From: Muribaculaceae bacterium
GTDB lineage: Bacteria; Bacteroidota; Bacteroidia; Bacteroidales; Muribaculaceae
Length of the DNA stretch: 22,071 nucleotides
Direction: 5' to 3'
Assembly: GCA_021443235.1 (NCBI GenBank)
Contig: JABUUJ010000003.1
Location: 87,088-109,158 of the forward strand
Shown: one piece after another, positions 7,732-15,091 of the stretch
Numbering within the stretch: position 1 is the first letter of the stretch
Layout: every line of letters begins with the position of its first letter
Notes under the pieces: generated by a model
Databases searched by the model: none
What the model was told of the DNA's origin: nothing
The model's input: only the letters and a program-made list of their open reading frames with translations
Position numbers and translations under genes: made by a program

Positions 7732-7785
7732 GTCAATGTCAATGTCAATGTCAATGTCAAAGTCAAAGTCAAAGTCAAAGTCGCT
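7732..7785. repeat. 6-bp tandem array GTCAAT/GTCAAA
   Basis: Four GTCAAT units, four GTCAAA units and a final GTCGCT. Read leftward, in the sense of the permease gene, it is (TTTGAC)4(ATTGAC)4. The permease stop codon TGA (7777-7775) lies inside the array, and seven more TGA codons follow in the same frame. A degenerate copy of the TAACGA repeat sits next to it at about 7711-7728. Confidence 0.85.
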
Positions 7786-9010
7786 CCCCCTTTAGGGGGC
7801 TGGGGGACTCGCCCGTGTTCTGGCGGCGTGCGATGTAATACTCGGCAAAGGTGGCTGTGACGAGGTAGATGCCACACAGCAGCCACAGCATGACGTGAGT
7901 GGGCCCCTGATCGAAGAGCGACGCGCCGTTGCTCTGCATCTGGATGTAGCTGGATGCCGCCCATGTCGACGGAATCATGTTGCCAACGGCCTGCCACAGC
8001 TCGCTCATCTGGTAACGCGGCCACGAGATGCCACTGAGGAACACGAAGCCCACCGATGTGAACACCAGCGTGATGAATGTGGCCTCGCGGCCTTTGATCA
8101 GCACCTTGAGAGTCTGCGCAAACAGCGCGCAGGCAATGAGATAGGGCAGCGACATCATTATTATCTCAAAGGGGTTGCCGTTTTGCGGGAACGAGAAGAA
8201 CTTGGGCACCAGCAGCAGGGTGTAGAACGTGGGCACGACATAGACCAGCAAGTAGGCCACGGTGCGGCCCAGCACAGTGACGAGAGCCGAGCAGTTGAGC
8301 TGCTCGGGGTCGATGCCGCCGTTGCGGCGCCTGCGGTCGCGAGAGCCGCCATGTAGCATTCCCACGCCCAGAATCATGCTTTGCTGCAACACGAGCACAA
8401 GGATGCACGGCAGCACTGCCGAGGCGAGTCCCATGGCGGTGTTGCCCAGCGGCACCTGCTTGTTGTCGAGAGTGGTGCCGCCCACATTCATGGGTATTGC
8501 CGACACGGTGGCGGCCTGGATGTGAGCATTCATTTCTTGCTGCACGGCGTTGACGGCGATGAGCGTCTGCCTGTAGCGCATCATCACGCTCATGTCGCAA
8601 TACACGTTGACGTGAGCCTGCTCGCCCAGTCGCTCAACGCTCGCCGAGAAGTCGGCAGGGAAATGCACTATGCTGTAGCACTCGTGGTCGTTGACGAGAC
8701 GGCGCGCCTCTTGCATGCTGGCGGCATAGCCCACCACCGCCACCTCCTGTGTGGCGTCGAGCATGCGCACAAACTCACGAGTGTCGGCGCTGCGGTCGTC
8801 GTCAACGACCACCACCTTGACGTCGCGAGGCAACTCGGTGTTGTAGATGAGTGAGTAGAGCACGGGATAGACCAGGCACACCACGAGGAAGAAGATGATT
8901 ACGCCCACATCGGCGAAAATCAGCTTCAGCTCGCGTATGGATACCCCAAACACCTGCAACAGCCAGTTAAATATGTTGAACTTCTTGATATTCATTATCT
9001 TGCGTGCCAT
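7775..9010 (-). CDS. ABC-2 type permease, second subunit
   Basis: A 411-residue inner-membrane protein of the YhhJ/ABC2_membrane_3 type. One transmembrane segment lies near residues 32-57 (VIIFFLVVCLVYPVLYSLIY). A large extracytoplasmic domain follows to about 185, then a cluster of about five hydrophobic segments to about 395. Its ATG overlaps the stop of the preceding permease by one base (TAATG), so the two are translationally coupled and probably form a heterodimer. With the HlyD-like and TolC-like proteins they should form an envelope-spanning exporter; no ATPase is encoded here. The last residues (ESPSPLKGERL) come from a C-rich repeat (CCCCCTTTAGGGGG near 7786) and the TTTGAC array, so the natural C-terminus was probably near YYIARRQ. 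Confidence 0.85.
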   Translation of the reverse strand: MARKIMNIKKFNIFNWLLQVFGVSIRELKLIFADVGVIIFFLVVCLVYPVLYSLIYNTELPRDVKVVVVDDDRSADTREFVRMLDATQEVAVVGYAASMQEARRLVNDHECYSIVHFPADFSASVERLGEQAHVNVYCDMSVMMRYRQTLIAVNAVQQEMNAHIQAATVSAIPMNVGGTTLDNKQVPLGNTAMGLASAVLPCILVLVLQQSMILGVGMLHGGSRDRRRRNGGIDPEQLNCSALVTVLGRTVAYLLVYVVPTFYTLLLVPKFFSFPQNGNPFEIIMMSLPYLIACALFAQTLKVLIKGREATFITLVFTSVGFVFLSGISWPRYQMSELWQAVGNMIPSTWAASSYIQMQSNGASLFDQGPTHVMLWLLCGIYLVTATFAEYYIARRQNTGESPSPLKGERL

Positions 9011-10185
9011 TAAGGCAGATAAAGCGGGTTTTTACACTCGTGCTTGAGTCGCCACAGCATGGGCAGCGGCACCAGCAGGTAAATGATGAGGATGGCATAG
9101 TGCCATCGCGAGAAATAGATGTCGATGCCGTTGAGGGCCTGGTCGGCGCTGATGAGGAAGTAGTGACGCACCGGCATGATGTAGCCCACGGCATTGATGA
9201 TGGGATACATAGCCTCGCCCGGCAGCGAGAAGCCGCAGAACGAGAACGAGAGCATGCCCATGAGCGTGCACAGCGTGGCCCCGTAGCGGTAGTTGGGCGC
9301 AAAGCAGAACATCGCCACGGCAAATGCCTGGCAGGCAGGCACAAAGAGTAGCATGGCCAGAATCATATTCCACGGGTTGCCATGCAGCGGCAGCCCATAG
9401 ACGCGGAACATGAGGCACTGCACCAGCCAGCCCACAGCGACAAACACCACAGTGTGGGGCAGCAGCTTGCCCGTGAGGGCTATCCACATCGAGCCACCGG
9501 CACTGTCAAGCCACTCGCGAGTGGTGTTATACTTCAGCTCGTTGCCTATCGATGTGGCTGTGGCAAGCAAGACGAAGAGCGCCAGCAGGCACGGCACAAA
9601 CGACATGTTGAGGTAGTAGCTGTAGTTCATCCACGGGTTGCTGATGCCATGAACGTGGGTGAGCACAGGCTGCAGCACCGACATGATGTTGTGGCCGCCC
9701 ACCAAGCCAGTCGCCTCGATGGTGGTCATGGCAATGGAGCCGTTGGCCAGCAGGCTCACAGTCTTGTAGCCCTTGAGCTGCTGCGATGCCGGGGCGAAAT
9801 AGGCATAGTTGATATAGTAACTCACCAGCGGATGCTCGCCTGCCAGGGTGCGCTGCTCGAGGCGCGGCGGGATATAGAAGAATCCCAGCACATCGCCACG
9901 CTGGAGTGCGCGCATAGCATCGTGAAACGAGTCAAACTCCTCGGTGATGTGCAGTCCTTGCATGGCGGCAAGGTTGCGCTGCAGGTTGCGCGACAGGCTC
10001 GAGTTGTCGAGGTCGATGAGTGCCACTGGTGCGCGCTCGATGGCTCCGCTCTTCATCAGGTCGAGCATGAACCATGCGCAAAACAGCGGCATCGCCGTCA
10101 TCATGAGCAGCATGAACCGTCGCTGCACCAGTTGCAGGCAGCTGCGCTTTAGTGAGTTAATAAATATGTGGAAAATCTGTTTCAA
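9010..10185 (-). CDS. ABC-2 type permease, first subunit
   Basis: A 391-residue inner-membrane protein with the same layout as the next gene. A transmembrane segment near residues 24-42 is followed by an extracytoplasmic domain (about 45-190, containing APVALIDLDNSSLSRNLQRN). Several hydrophobic segments then span about 195-385. This matches ABC-2 permeases that export small molecules or drugs with HlyD-type adaptors. It follows the adaptor gene after a 165-base gap filled by repeats, and it overlaps the second permease by one base. The cargo is unknown. The pair needs an ATPase, which must be encoded elsewhere or replaced by another energy source. Confidence 0.85.
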   Translation of the reverse strand: MKQIFHIFINSLKRSCLQLVQRRFMLLMMTAMPLFCAWFMLDLMKSGAIERAPVALIDLDNSSLSRNLQRNLAAMQGLHITEEFDSFHDAMRALQRGDVLGFFYIPPRLEQRTLAGEHPLVSYYINYAYFAPASQQLKGYKTVSLLANGSIAMTTIEATGLVGGHNIMSVLQPVLTHVHGISNPWMNYSYYLNMSFVPCLLALFVLLATATSIGNELKYNTTREWLDSAGGSMWIALTGKLLPHTVVFVAVGWLVQCLMFRVYGLPLHGNPWNMILAMLLFVPACQAFAVAMFCFAPNYRYGATLCTLMGMLSFSFCGFSLPGEAMYPIINAVGYIMPVRHYFLISADQALNGIDIYFSRWHYAILIIYLLVPLPMLWRLKHECKNPLYLP

Positions 10186-10200
10186 ATTTATTTTTTAGTT

Positions 10201-10232
10201 CAAATTTGTTCAACGTGGTTCAACCTTGATGG
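10201..10232. repeat. TTCAA motif repeated every 10 bases
   Basis: GTTCAA-type motifs recur at roughly 10-base spacing (TTCAAATTTG, TTCAACGTGG, TTCAACCTTG) just upstream of the first permease. This is a short, low-copy tandem repeat of unknown role. Confidence 0.4.
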
Positions 10233-10253
10233 GCATTTTTTCGAGGATGACGA

Positions 10254-10298
10254 TTATAACGACTGTAACGACTGTAACGATTATAACGACTGTAACGA
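10254..10298. repeat. 9-bp tandem array, 5 units of TTATAACGA/CTGTAACGA
   Basis: Five exact 9-bp units in the order TTATAACGA, CTGTAACGA, CTGTAACGA, TTATAACGA, CTGTAACGA. It directly adjoins the GTCAAA array at 10302. A degenerate relative (ACGACTGTGACGA) adjoins the GTCAAT array near 7711-7728, so the two repeat types occur side by side twice. Confidence 0.8.
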
Positions 10299-10301
10299 CC
10301 T

Positions 10302-10355
10302 GTCAAAGTCAACGTCAAAGTCAAAGTCAACGTCAAAGTCAAAGTCAAAGTCACT
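10302..10355. repeat. 6-bp tandem array GTCAAA/GTCAAC
   Basis: Eight units (GTCAAA or GTCAAC) and a terminal GTCACT. In the sense of the leftward HlyD-like gene, the array begins exactly at its stop codon: the frame reads AAG TGA CTT TGA CTT TGA and contains nine in-frame TGA codons in total. Confidence 0.85.
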
Positions 10356-11367
10356 TGCTCAGGATTGCCGACATGCCGGGACGGAAGTTCTCGATGGGCT
10401 GCACTGGACGCACCCTGATCTCGAAGGTCTTGCTGTCGTACTGGCCATAGGCCTTGGTGGCGCTCCATGCGGCATAGCTGCCACGGTCGTGGATGAAGTA
10501 GATCTTCATGGGCACCTCCTTGTTGTCGAGGGCGGGAATAGAGACCTTCACCTCTTTGCCCATGGGAAGTCCGTTGAGCATCTCCTCGCGCACGTTAAAC
10601 GACACCCACATGTCGGCCATGCGGGCAATCGACATCACTGGAGCGCCCATGGCGATGAGCTCGCCCAGCTTGGGATAGATGTTACTCACCTCGCCATCGC
10701 ACGGAGCGACGAGATACTGGTCGGCGAGTATCGACTCCACCTCCATCACGCCACCGCGGGCGGCGTTGGCCATGCCGCGTGCCGCGGCCTTGTCCTCGGC
10801 CTGAGCGCCGTTGCACGCCATGTCGTACTGGCTCTTGGCGGCCTTCACCTGCGCCATTGCCACCTCGTAGGCGGCACGAGCCTCGTCGCGTTTCTGCTCG
10901 CTGATCACGCCTTGCTCATAGAGGTTCTGCATGCGCTGGAAGGTCTTTTGGGTGATGGTCTCGGCGGCGATGGCCTGCTGCCACACGTTGTAGGCGCCGG
11001 CTTTGATTTCGCTACGGGTGCCGTTCTCGGCCTTCTGGCTGGTGGCCTGTGCCACCTCCTGCATGCTCTTGGCCTGCTGTAGCTTGGCGTCGACGGTCGA
11101 TGAGTAGATGCTTGCCAGGGTGTCGCCCTTGTGCACCATGTCGCCCTCTTGAACGTAGAACTTGGCGACACGTCCGGGCATCATTCCCGACACGCGCACC
11201 ATGTCGCAGTCGGCCTGTCCCTGGGTGATTTCGGCCGGCGGTGTGATGAGCACGAGTCCCAGTATTGCCACGGCTGCGACCAGCACGATGAAGACTGCGA
11301 TACCTGCCAGCAACGACTTATTTTTCTTGCTCAAAGTGATAGCATTGTTGTTTTCTTCGTTTGCCAT
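10351..11367 (-). CDS. HlyD-family periplasmic adaptor protein
   Basis: A 338-residue membrane-fusion (adaptor) protein. The cytoplasmic N-terminus is followed by one transmembrane helix (about 18-41). A biotinyl-lipoyl-like half motif comes next (about 58-85: GMMPGRVAKFYVQEGDMVHKGDTLASIYS), then a long alpha-helical hairpin rich in Ala/Gln/Lys (about 90-205). The second lipoyl half follows (about 215-245: YLVAPCDGEVSNIYPKLGELIAMG), then a beta-barrel domain to the end. It should link the two inner-membrane permeases encoded next to the TolC-like channel encoded just upstream. The gap to the TolC gene is 75 bases. The stop codon is the first TGA of a TTTGAC array. Confidence 0.9.
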   Translation of the reverse strand: MANEENNNAITLSKKNKSLLAGIAVFIVLVAAVAILGLVLITPPAEITQGQADCDMVRVSGMMPGRVAKFYVQEGDMVHKGDTLASIYSSTVDAKLQQAKSMQEVAQATSQKAENGTRSEIKAGAYNVWQQAIAAETITQKTFQRMQNLYEQGVISEQKRDEARAAYEVAMAQVKAAKSQYDMACNGAQAEDKAAARGMANAARGGVMEVESILADQYLVAPCDGEVSNIYPKLGELIAMGAPVMSIARMADMWVSFNVREEMLNGLPMGKEVKVSIPALDNKEVPMKIYFIHDRGSYAAWSATKAYGQYDSKTFEIRVRPVQPIENFRPGMSAILSK

Positions 11368-11442
11368 AATAGTATATGTTGTTTTTAGTCGCTTGCGGCG
11401 CTTGGGTGCGCCTGGGCGAGAATTTGTGATTGTTGTTCTGTT

Positions 11443-12873
11443 TTAGGGATTCAGCTCGCCCATTACCTTAGAGAGATATACATCGCACAGGCGCACGTCG
11501 ATTTCGGCGTCGATTTTCTCGCTGTTGGCCTTGAGCCACGCTGTTTGGGCGGCGAGCACGTCGTCGGCTGTCGAGACGCCTTCCTTAAACGCCACATTTG
11601 CCATGCGCAGGTTCTCGTCGGCCTTGTCGAGGTTTTTGCGCGCCACCTCATAGGTCTTGTAGGCCTCCTGGTAGCGGAACGAGGCCTGGCTCACCTGCAA
11701 CTGCACCTTCTCGCGCACGTCGTCGAGCTCGACTTGCTTCATGCGAGCCTCAACGAGGGCGGCCTTGTGCTTGTTGGTGGGTCCGCCCCAGTGCCACAGT
11801 GGCACCTTGGCGACTACGCCCACCGAGAAACCGAATCCGAACTTGTTCTCATATCCGTTGTAGCTGTTGGGGTTGGTCGCGTGATAGGCGGCGATGGCTA
11901 CGATAGAGGGAAGCATCTCGCTGCGAGCGACCTTGGCCTTTTGGTCATAGATTTTGCAAGCCACCTCAAGCGAGTGGATGTCGCTGCGCTGGGCATAGAC
12001 GTTGTCCATGTTGATTTCGGTGGGTCGCAGGGTGGTCTCGGCAAGCGACTCCTTGTCCTCGTCGGCAAGCGTAAACTGCTCGGTGGCAGGTCGTCCGCAA
12101 ATCTGCGAGAGCAGCATGCGCGACAGCGCGAGGCCATTTTCAACACGGGTGAGGTCGACCTGTGCCTCGTTGAGCTTGACGTCGACGGTGAGCAGGTTGG
12201 AGCGTGTTGCGACGCCCTCGTTCACCATCTTCTTCACGTCCTGGTCGAGGGTCTCGACGAGTTTCACATAGCTCTGTGCCAGACGCTGCTTGGCCTTGAG
12301 CGATACCACCTGCCAGTAGGCGGCGTCAACGCTGTAGATCACATCTTGCACCTTGGTGTCGCGCATCGAGTAGGCGAGTTCCTCGGCATAGCGTGTAATC
12401 TCGTTCATCGCCTTGATTTTGCCACCCATGTAGATGGGCTGCGTGAGGGTGAGCGCTCCGGCAAAGACGTTGTGCACCTTGAAAGTGAGGGCGTCCTTGG
12501 GCAGCAGAGCTACCTGCGAGGGGATGGGGTGTCCATCGACCATGATGGGCTCGCCTGTGATGGGATGTGTCACAAAGTCAAACTCATAGCTCTGTGTTGC
12601 GAGGTTGAAGTTCTTGACGGGGAGCAACTGGTCGCCACTCACGAGCGAGAGGTTCTTTTGGTTGTAGATGTAGGATGCCTGCAGGTCGAGCGCGGGCTTG
12701 TAGGCCGCCGAGGCTTCTTTACGCTGGTATCCGGCCTGCTCGATCTGTAGCGAGGCGACCTTGATTTCCTTGTTGTTGCTCAGCGCCATTGACCGGCAGG
12801 AGTCGAGCGACACCTGCGCCACTGCGGGCATTGAGCAAGCAACAACTGCGAATGTATAAATTAGTCGTTTCAT
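11443..12873 (-). CDS. TolC-family outer-membrane efflux protein
   Basis: A 476-residue protein. The start is ATG 12873-12871, giving the signal peptide MKRLIYTFAVVACSMPAVAQ; an upstream in-frame ATG at 12996 would add an unlikely Cys/Trp-rich stretch. The body has the two long helical repeats of TolC-family channels (SLDSCRSMALSNNKEIKVA near the start; KADENLRMANVAFKEGVSTADDVLAAQTAWLKA near the end), so it should trimerise into an outer-membrane duct. It is the first gene of the export operon. The leader contains two possible -7 elements (TATATTTG and TACCTTTG, between about 12911 and 12963), but neither has a good TTTG at the right distance. Confidence 0.88.
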   Translation of the reverse strand: MKRLIYTFAVVACSMPAVAQVSLDSCRSMALSNNKEIKVASLQIEQAGYQRKEASAAYKPALDLQASYIYNQKNLSLVSGDQLLPVKNFNLATQSYEFDFVTHPITGEPIMVDGHPIPSQVALLPKDALTFKVHNVFAGALTLTQPIYMGGKIKAMNEITRYAEELAYSMRDTKVQDVIYSVDAAYWQVVSLKAKQRLAQSYVKLVETLDQDVKKMVNEGVATRSNLLTVDVKLNEAQVDLTRVENGLALSRMLLSQICGRPATEQFTLADEDKESLAETTLRPTEINMDNVYAQRSDIHSLEVACKIYDQKAKVARSEMLPSIVAIAAYHATNPNSYNGYENKFGFGFSVGVVAKVPLWHWGGPTNKHKAALVEARMKQVELDDVREKVQLQVSQASFRYQEAYKTYEVARKNLDKADENLRMANVAFKEGVSTADDVLAAQTAWLKANSEKIDAEIDVRLCDVYLSKVMGELNP

Positions 12874-13072
12874 AATTGTCGGCTTTCTTTTGAACGTCTT
12901 TTCAAGACAACAAAGGTAGGTACTTATTTTATAAATATGTAGTTCCCACGTCCAAATATACCACCAATAGTGACATTTGGAACACTTTAACTGCATTTTT
13001 TGCCCGAAAACATCGTTTTTCTTCTTTTCAGCTTGATTTCAACCCCACTCCACAGGCTGGCAAGCGGCAGGA

Positions 13073-13261
13073 TCAACGGTCAAGGTCGTCGAGGTCAAAC
13101 TCGCCATTGAACGTATTGCGTTCGTCGGAAAACTCGCTGTTGCTGAACTCGTCGTCCTCATACATCTCATAGTTGCGATGCCAGCACGACGAGAGCGACA
13201 CAGCAATTGCCGCGCCCATGGCGATAATCAACAGGTATTTTTTCAATAAACCCACTTTCAT
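13073..13261 (-). CDS. Small lipoprotein with acidic C-terminus
   Basis: A 62-residue protein. The first 26 residues form a lipoprotein signal (MKVGLLKKYLLIIAMGAAIAVSLSSC) with lipidation at Cys26. The remaining 36 residues are rich in Asp, Glu and Asn and end in FDLDDLDR. It is encoded divergently from the PyrG-homologue gene, with 228 bases between the starts. A TAACTTTG -7 element lies at 13266-13273, so close to the ATG that the mRNA may have almost no leader. No family is recognised. The lipobox and promoter support a real gene despite its size. Confidence 0.65.
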   Translation of the reverse strand: MKVGLLKKYLLIIAMGAAIAVSLSSCWHRNYEMYEDDEFSNSEFSDERNTFNGEFDLDDLDR

Positions 13262-13265
13262 GCAA

Positions 13266-13294
13266 CAAAGTTAGCATTTTTTTTGAAAACCAAC
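13266..13294 (-). promoter_or_regulatory. Putative promoter of the small lipoprotein gene
   Basis: On the minus strand, TAACTTTG (13273-13266) is preceded, about 20 bases upstream, by TTGTTGG. The predicted start falls at or a few bases from the ATG at 13261, implying a leaderless or nearly leaderless mRNA. The -33 match is only partial. Confidence 0.4.
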
Positions 13295-13399
13295 AACCCC
13301 CACCCTCATTTTAACAAAAAATGTAGGGAAACAGGTAGTGGTGGGGTGTTTTTTATGGAAGAAATAGGGGTGGGGGTTTATAATATTGTGGAAAAGTTG

Positions 13400-13407
13400 T
13401 AACTTTG
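13400..13407 (+). promoter_or_regulatory. -7 element upstream of the PyrG-homologue gene
   Basis: TAACTTTG matches the Bacteroidetes -7 consensus exactly and is followed by CAG. The expected -33 position reads GTTT, a weak match. A start near 13414 would give a leader of about 75 bases before ATG 13490. C-rich (about 13293-13305) and G-rich (about 13367-13379) stretches between the divergent genes could pair imperfectly. Confidence 0.45.
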
Positions 13408-13489
13408 CAGTTTGAATGCGCGCATGGCATGGCAATGGGCGTTGCTTTGGCACGTTAATTGCACGATGCACAATTAGGAAGCAAAGGCA

Positions 13490-15091
13490 ATGGATACAAG
13501 ATACATCTTTGTTACTGGCGGCGTGGCCTCATCGCCGGGCACCGAAATCGTCGCGGCATCGATAGCGCGACTGCTGCTCGCCCACGGCTTTGGCGTGGAC
13601 GTGGTGAGGTGCGACCCGTGCATCAACCCCGATGCCGCCTCGCTCAGCACAGCCGAGCGCGGCGAATGCTATGTGACCGCCGACGGGCATGAGACCACCC
13701 TCGAGATGGGCCACTATGAGCGCATCGCAGGCCTGAAAGCCTCACGCGCCAACGTCATCACCACAGGAAGCATCTTCCAGAGCGTGATCGACCACGTGCA
13801 ACGGGGCGACTATCGGGGAAAGACAGTGCTACTGACGCCCCACGTCACCGACGAGATCAAGCACCGCATCACCAGCTTGGCCCAAGGCGGCAAGCGCGAC
13901 TTTGTGGTGTGCGAGATGTGCGGCACTGTGGGCGACATCGACATGTTGCCGTTTCTCGAGGCCGCAAGGCAAATGCGCTGGGAACTGGGCGACAGGTGCA
14001 TGACAGTGCACGTAACCCACGTGGGACAAAAGCAAGCAACCGCCGACCCCGAGGCCAAACCCACGCTGCACAGCGTGAACCTGCTGCGACAAGCCGGGCT
14101 GTGGCCCGACGCGCTGGTGCTGCGCAGCCAACAGGGTGTGTCGCCGGGACACCGCGCAAGGATGGCGGCGATGGCAGGCGTAAGCCCCGAGGCAGTAATC
14201 GACTGTGCCTATGCCTCCACCCCCTACGAGGTGCCCATGACGCTACACGCGCAACGACTCGACTCGCTCATCCTTGAGTACACCCACACGCCACCGCGCG
14301 TGGCGCCCGACATGGAGCGCTGGGCCACAGTGCTCGCACAGATGCTTGACGCACAGCGCGAGTTGAAGATAGGGATTGTGGGCCGAGACGCCAATGCGCG
14401 CAACGCCTATCGGTCGGTTGAGGAAGCGCTGCGGGTGGCATGCGCCGCCCACGGCTGCAAACCGCGCCTCGCCCGCATCGACAGCGAGCGCCTCAACGAC
14501 GCCACCGTGGAGCAGGCCTTTGGAGGGCTCGACGGCATCGTCGTGACACAGGACGAAGGGCAAAGCGGCTTTGAGGGCTGCGTGTCGGCGCTGAAATGGT
14601 GCCGAGAGCACGATGTGCCCACCCTTGCCACAGGCCAGGGCATGCAGTGCATGGTTGTGGAGCTGGCGCGCAATGTGCTGGGACTCACCGAGGCCAACAG
14701 CACCCAGATGGAGGCGCAAACGCTTTACCCCGTTGTCGACCTCATGGAGGCGCAGAAGACCTACGCCTTCACGAGCATTTTGCGGCTGGGAGCCTACGCC
14801 TGCCATCTGCAAGCCGACACCCGAGTGGCACAGGCCTATGGGCGACTCGACATCGAGGAGCGCCACCGGCACCGCTATGAGCTGAACACCGACTTTCGCG
14901 GCTCGTGCGAGGCAGCCGGGATGAGATGTGTGGGCGAGAACCCCGAGACGCGGCTCATCGAGGCGGTGGAGATGACGGGCAAGCGCTGGTATGTGGGCAC
15001 TGCGTTCTGTCCCGAGCTGAGCAGCACGGTGCTAAATCGGCATCCGCTGTTTCTCGACTTTGTGGCGGCTTTGGCTAATGGCTTTGGCTAA
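13490..15091 (+). CDS. pyrG: Catalytically degenerate CTP synthase homologue
   Basis: A 533-residue, full-length homologue of PyrG, which normally makes CTP from UTP, ATP and glutamine. Both domains are present: the synthetase domain (1-265; FVTGGVASS, GHYERI, GTVGDID) and the class-I amidotransferase domain (292-530; ANSTQM, ERHRHRYE, HPLF). Key residues are changed. P-loop SSLGKG is SSPGTE, so the ATP-binding Lys is Thr18. Lys40 is Arg, and Mg ligand Asp72 is Glu; the Glu equivalent to E. coli E140 remains as Glu142. UTP-site KTKPTQ is EAKPTL. Oxyanion loop GFGxRG is DEGQSG. The nucleophile Cys is Gly382 and the catalytic His is Cys507. Neither half should catalyse its normal step. There are sixteen cysteines, including C41-x-x-C44 and C141-x-x-C144. 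The frame is unbroken, which argues against simple decay. The last seven residues are encoded by a TAATGGC repeat. It could be a regulatory or structural pseudoenzyme. Comparisons are from memory of E. coli and Bacteroides PyrG. Confidence 0.85.
   Translation: MDTRYIFVTGGVASSPGTEIVAASIARLLLAHGFGVDVVRCDPCINPDAASLSTAERGECYVTADGHETTLEMGHYERIAGLKASRANVITTGSIFQSVIDHVQRGDYRGKTVLLTPHVTDEIKHRITSLAQGGKRDFVVCEMCGTVGDIDMLPFLEAARQMRWELGDRCMTVHVTHVGQKQATADPEAKPTLHSVNLLRQAGLWPDALVLRSQQGVSPGHRARMAAMAGVSPEAVIDCAYASTPYEVPMTLHAQRLDSLILEYTHTPPRVAPDMERWATVLAQMLDAQRELKIGIVGRDANARNAYRSVEEALRVACAAHGCKPRLARIDSERLNDATVEQAFGGLDGIVVTQDEGQSGFEGCVSALKWCREHDVPTLATGQGMQCMVVELARNVLGLTEANSTQMEAQTLYPVVDLMEAQKTYAFTSILRLGAYACHLQADTRVAQAYGRLDIEERHRHRYELNTDFRGSCEAAGMRCVGENPETRLIEAVEMTGKRWYVGTAFCPELSSTVLNRHPLFLDFVAALANGFG

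Noticed and set aside
10168..11082. Rightward 304-codon frame across the repeat gap and the HlyD-like gene
   Set aside because: It is antisense to a well-supported adaptor gene, and its N-terminal part is only translated tandem repeat.
13490..15091. Calling the PyrG homologue a frameshifted pseudogene
   Set aside because: There is no internal stop or frameshift, and both domains align along their whole length. The changes are substitutions, so an intact divergent protein fits better.
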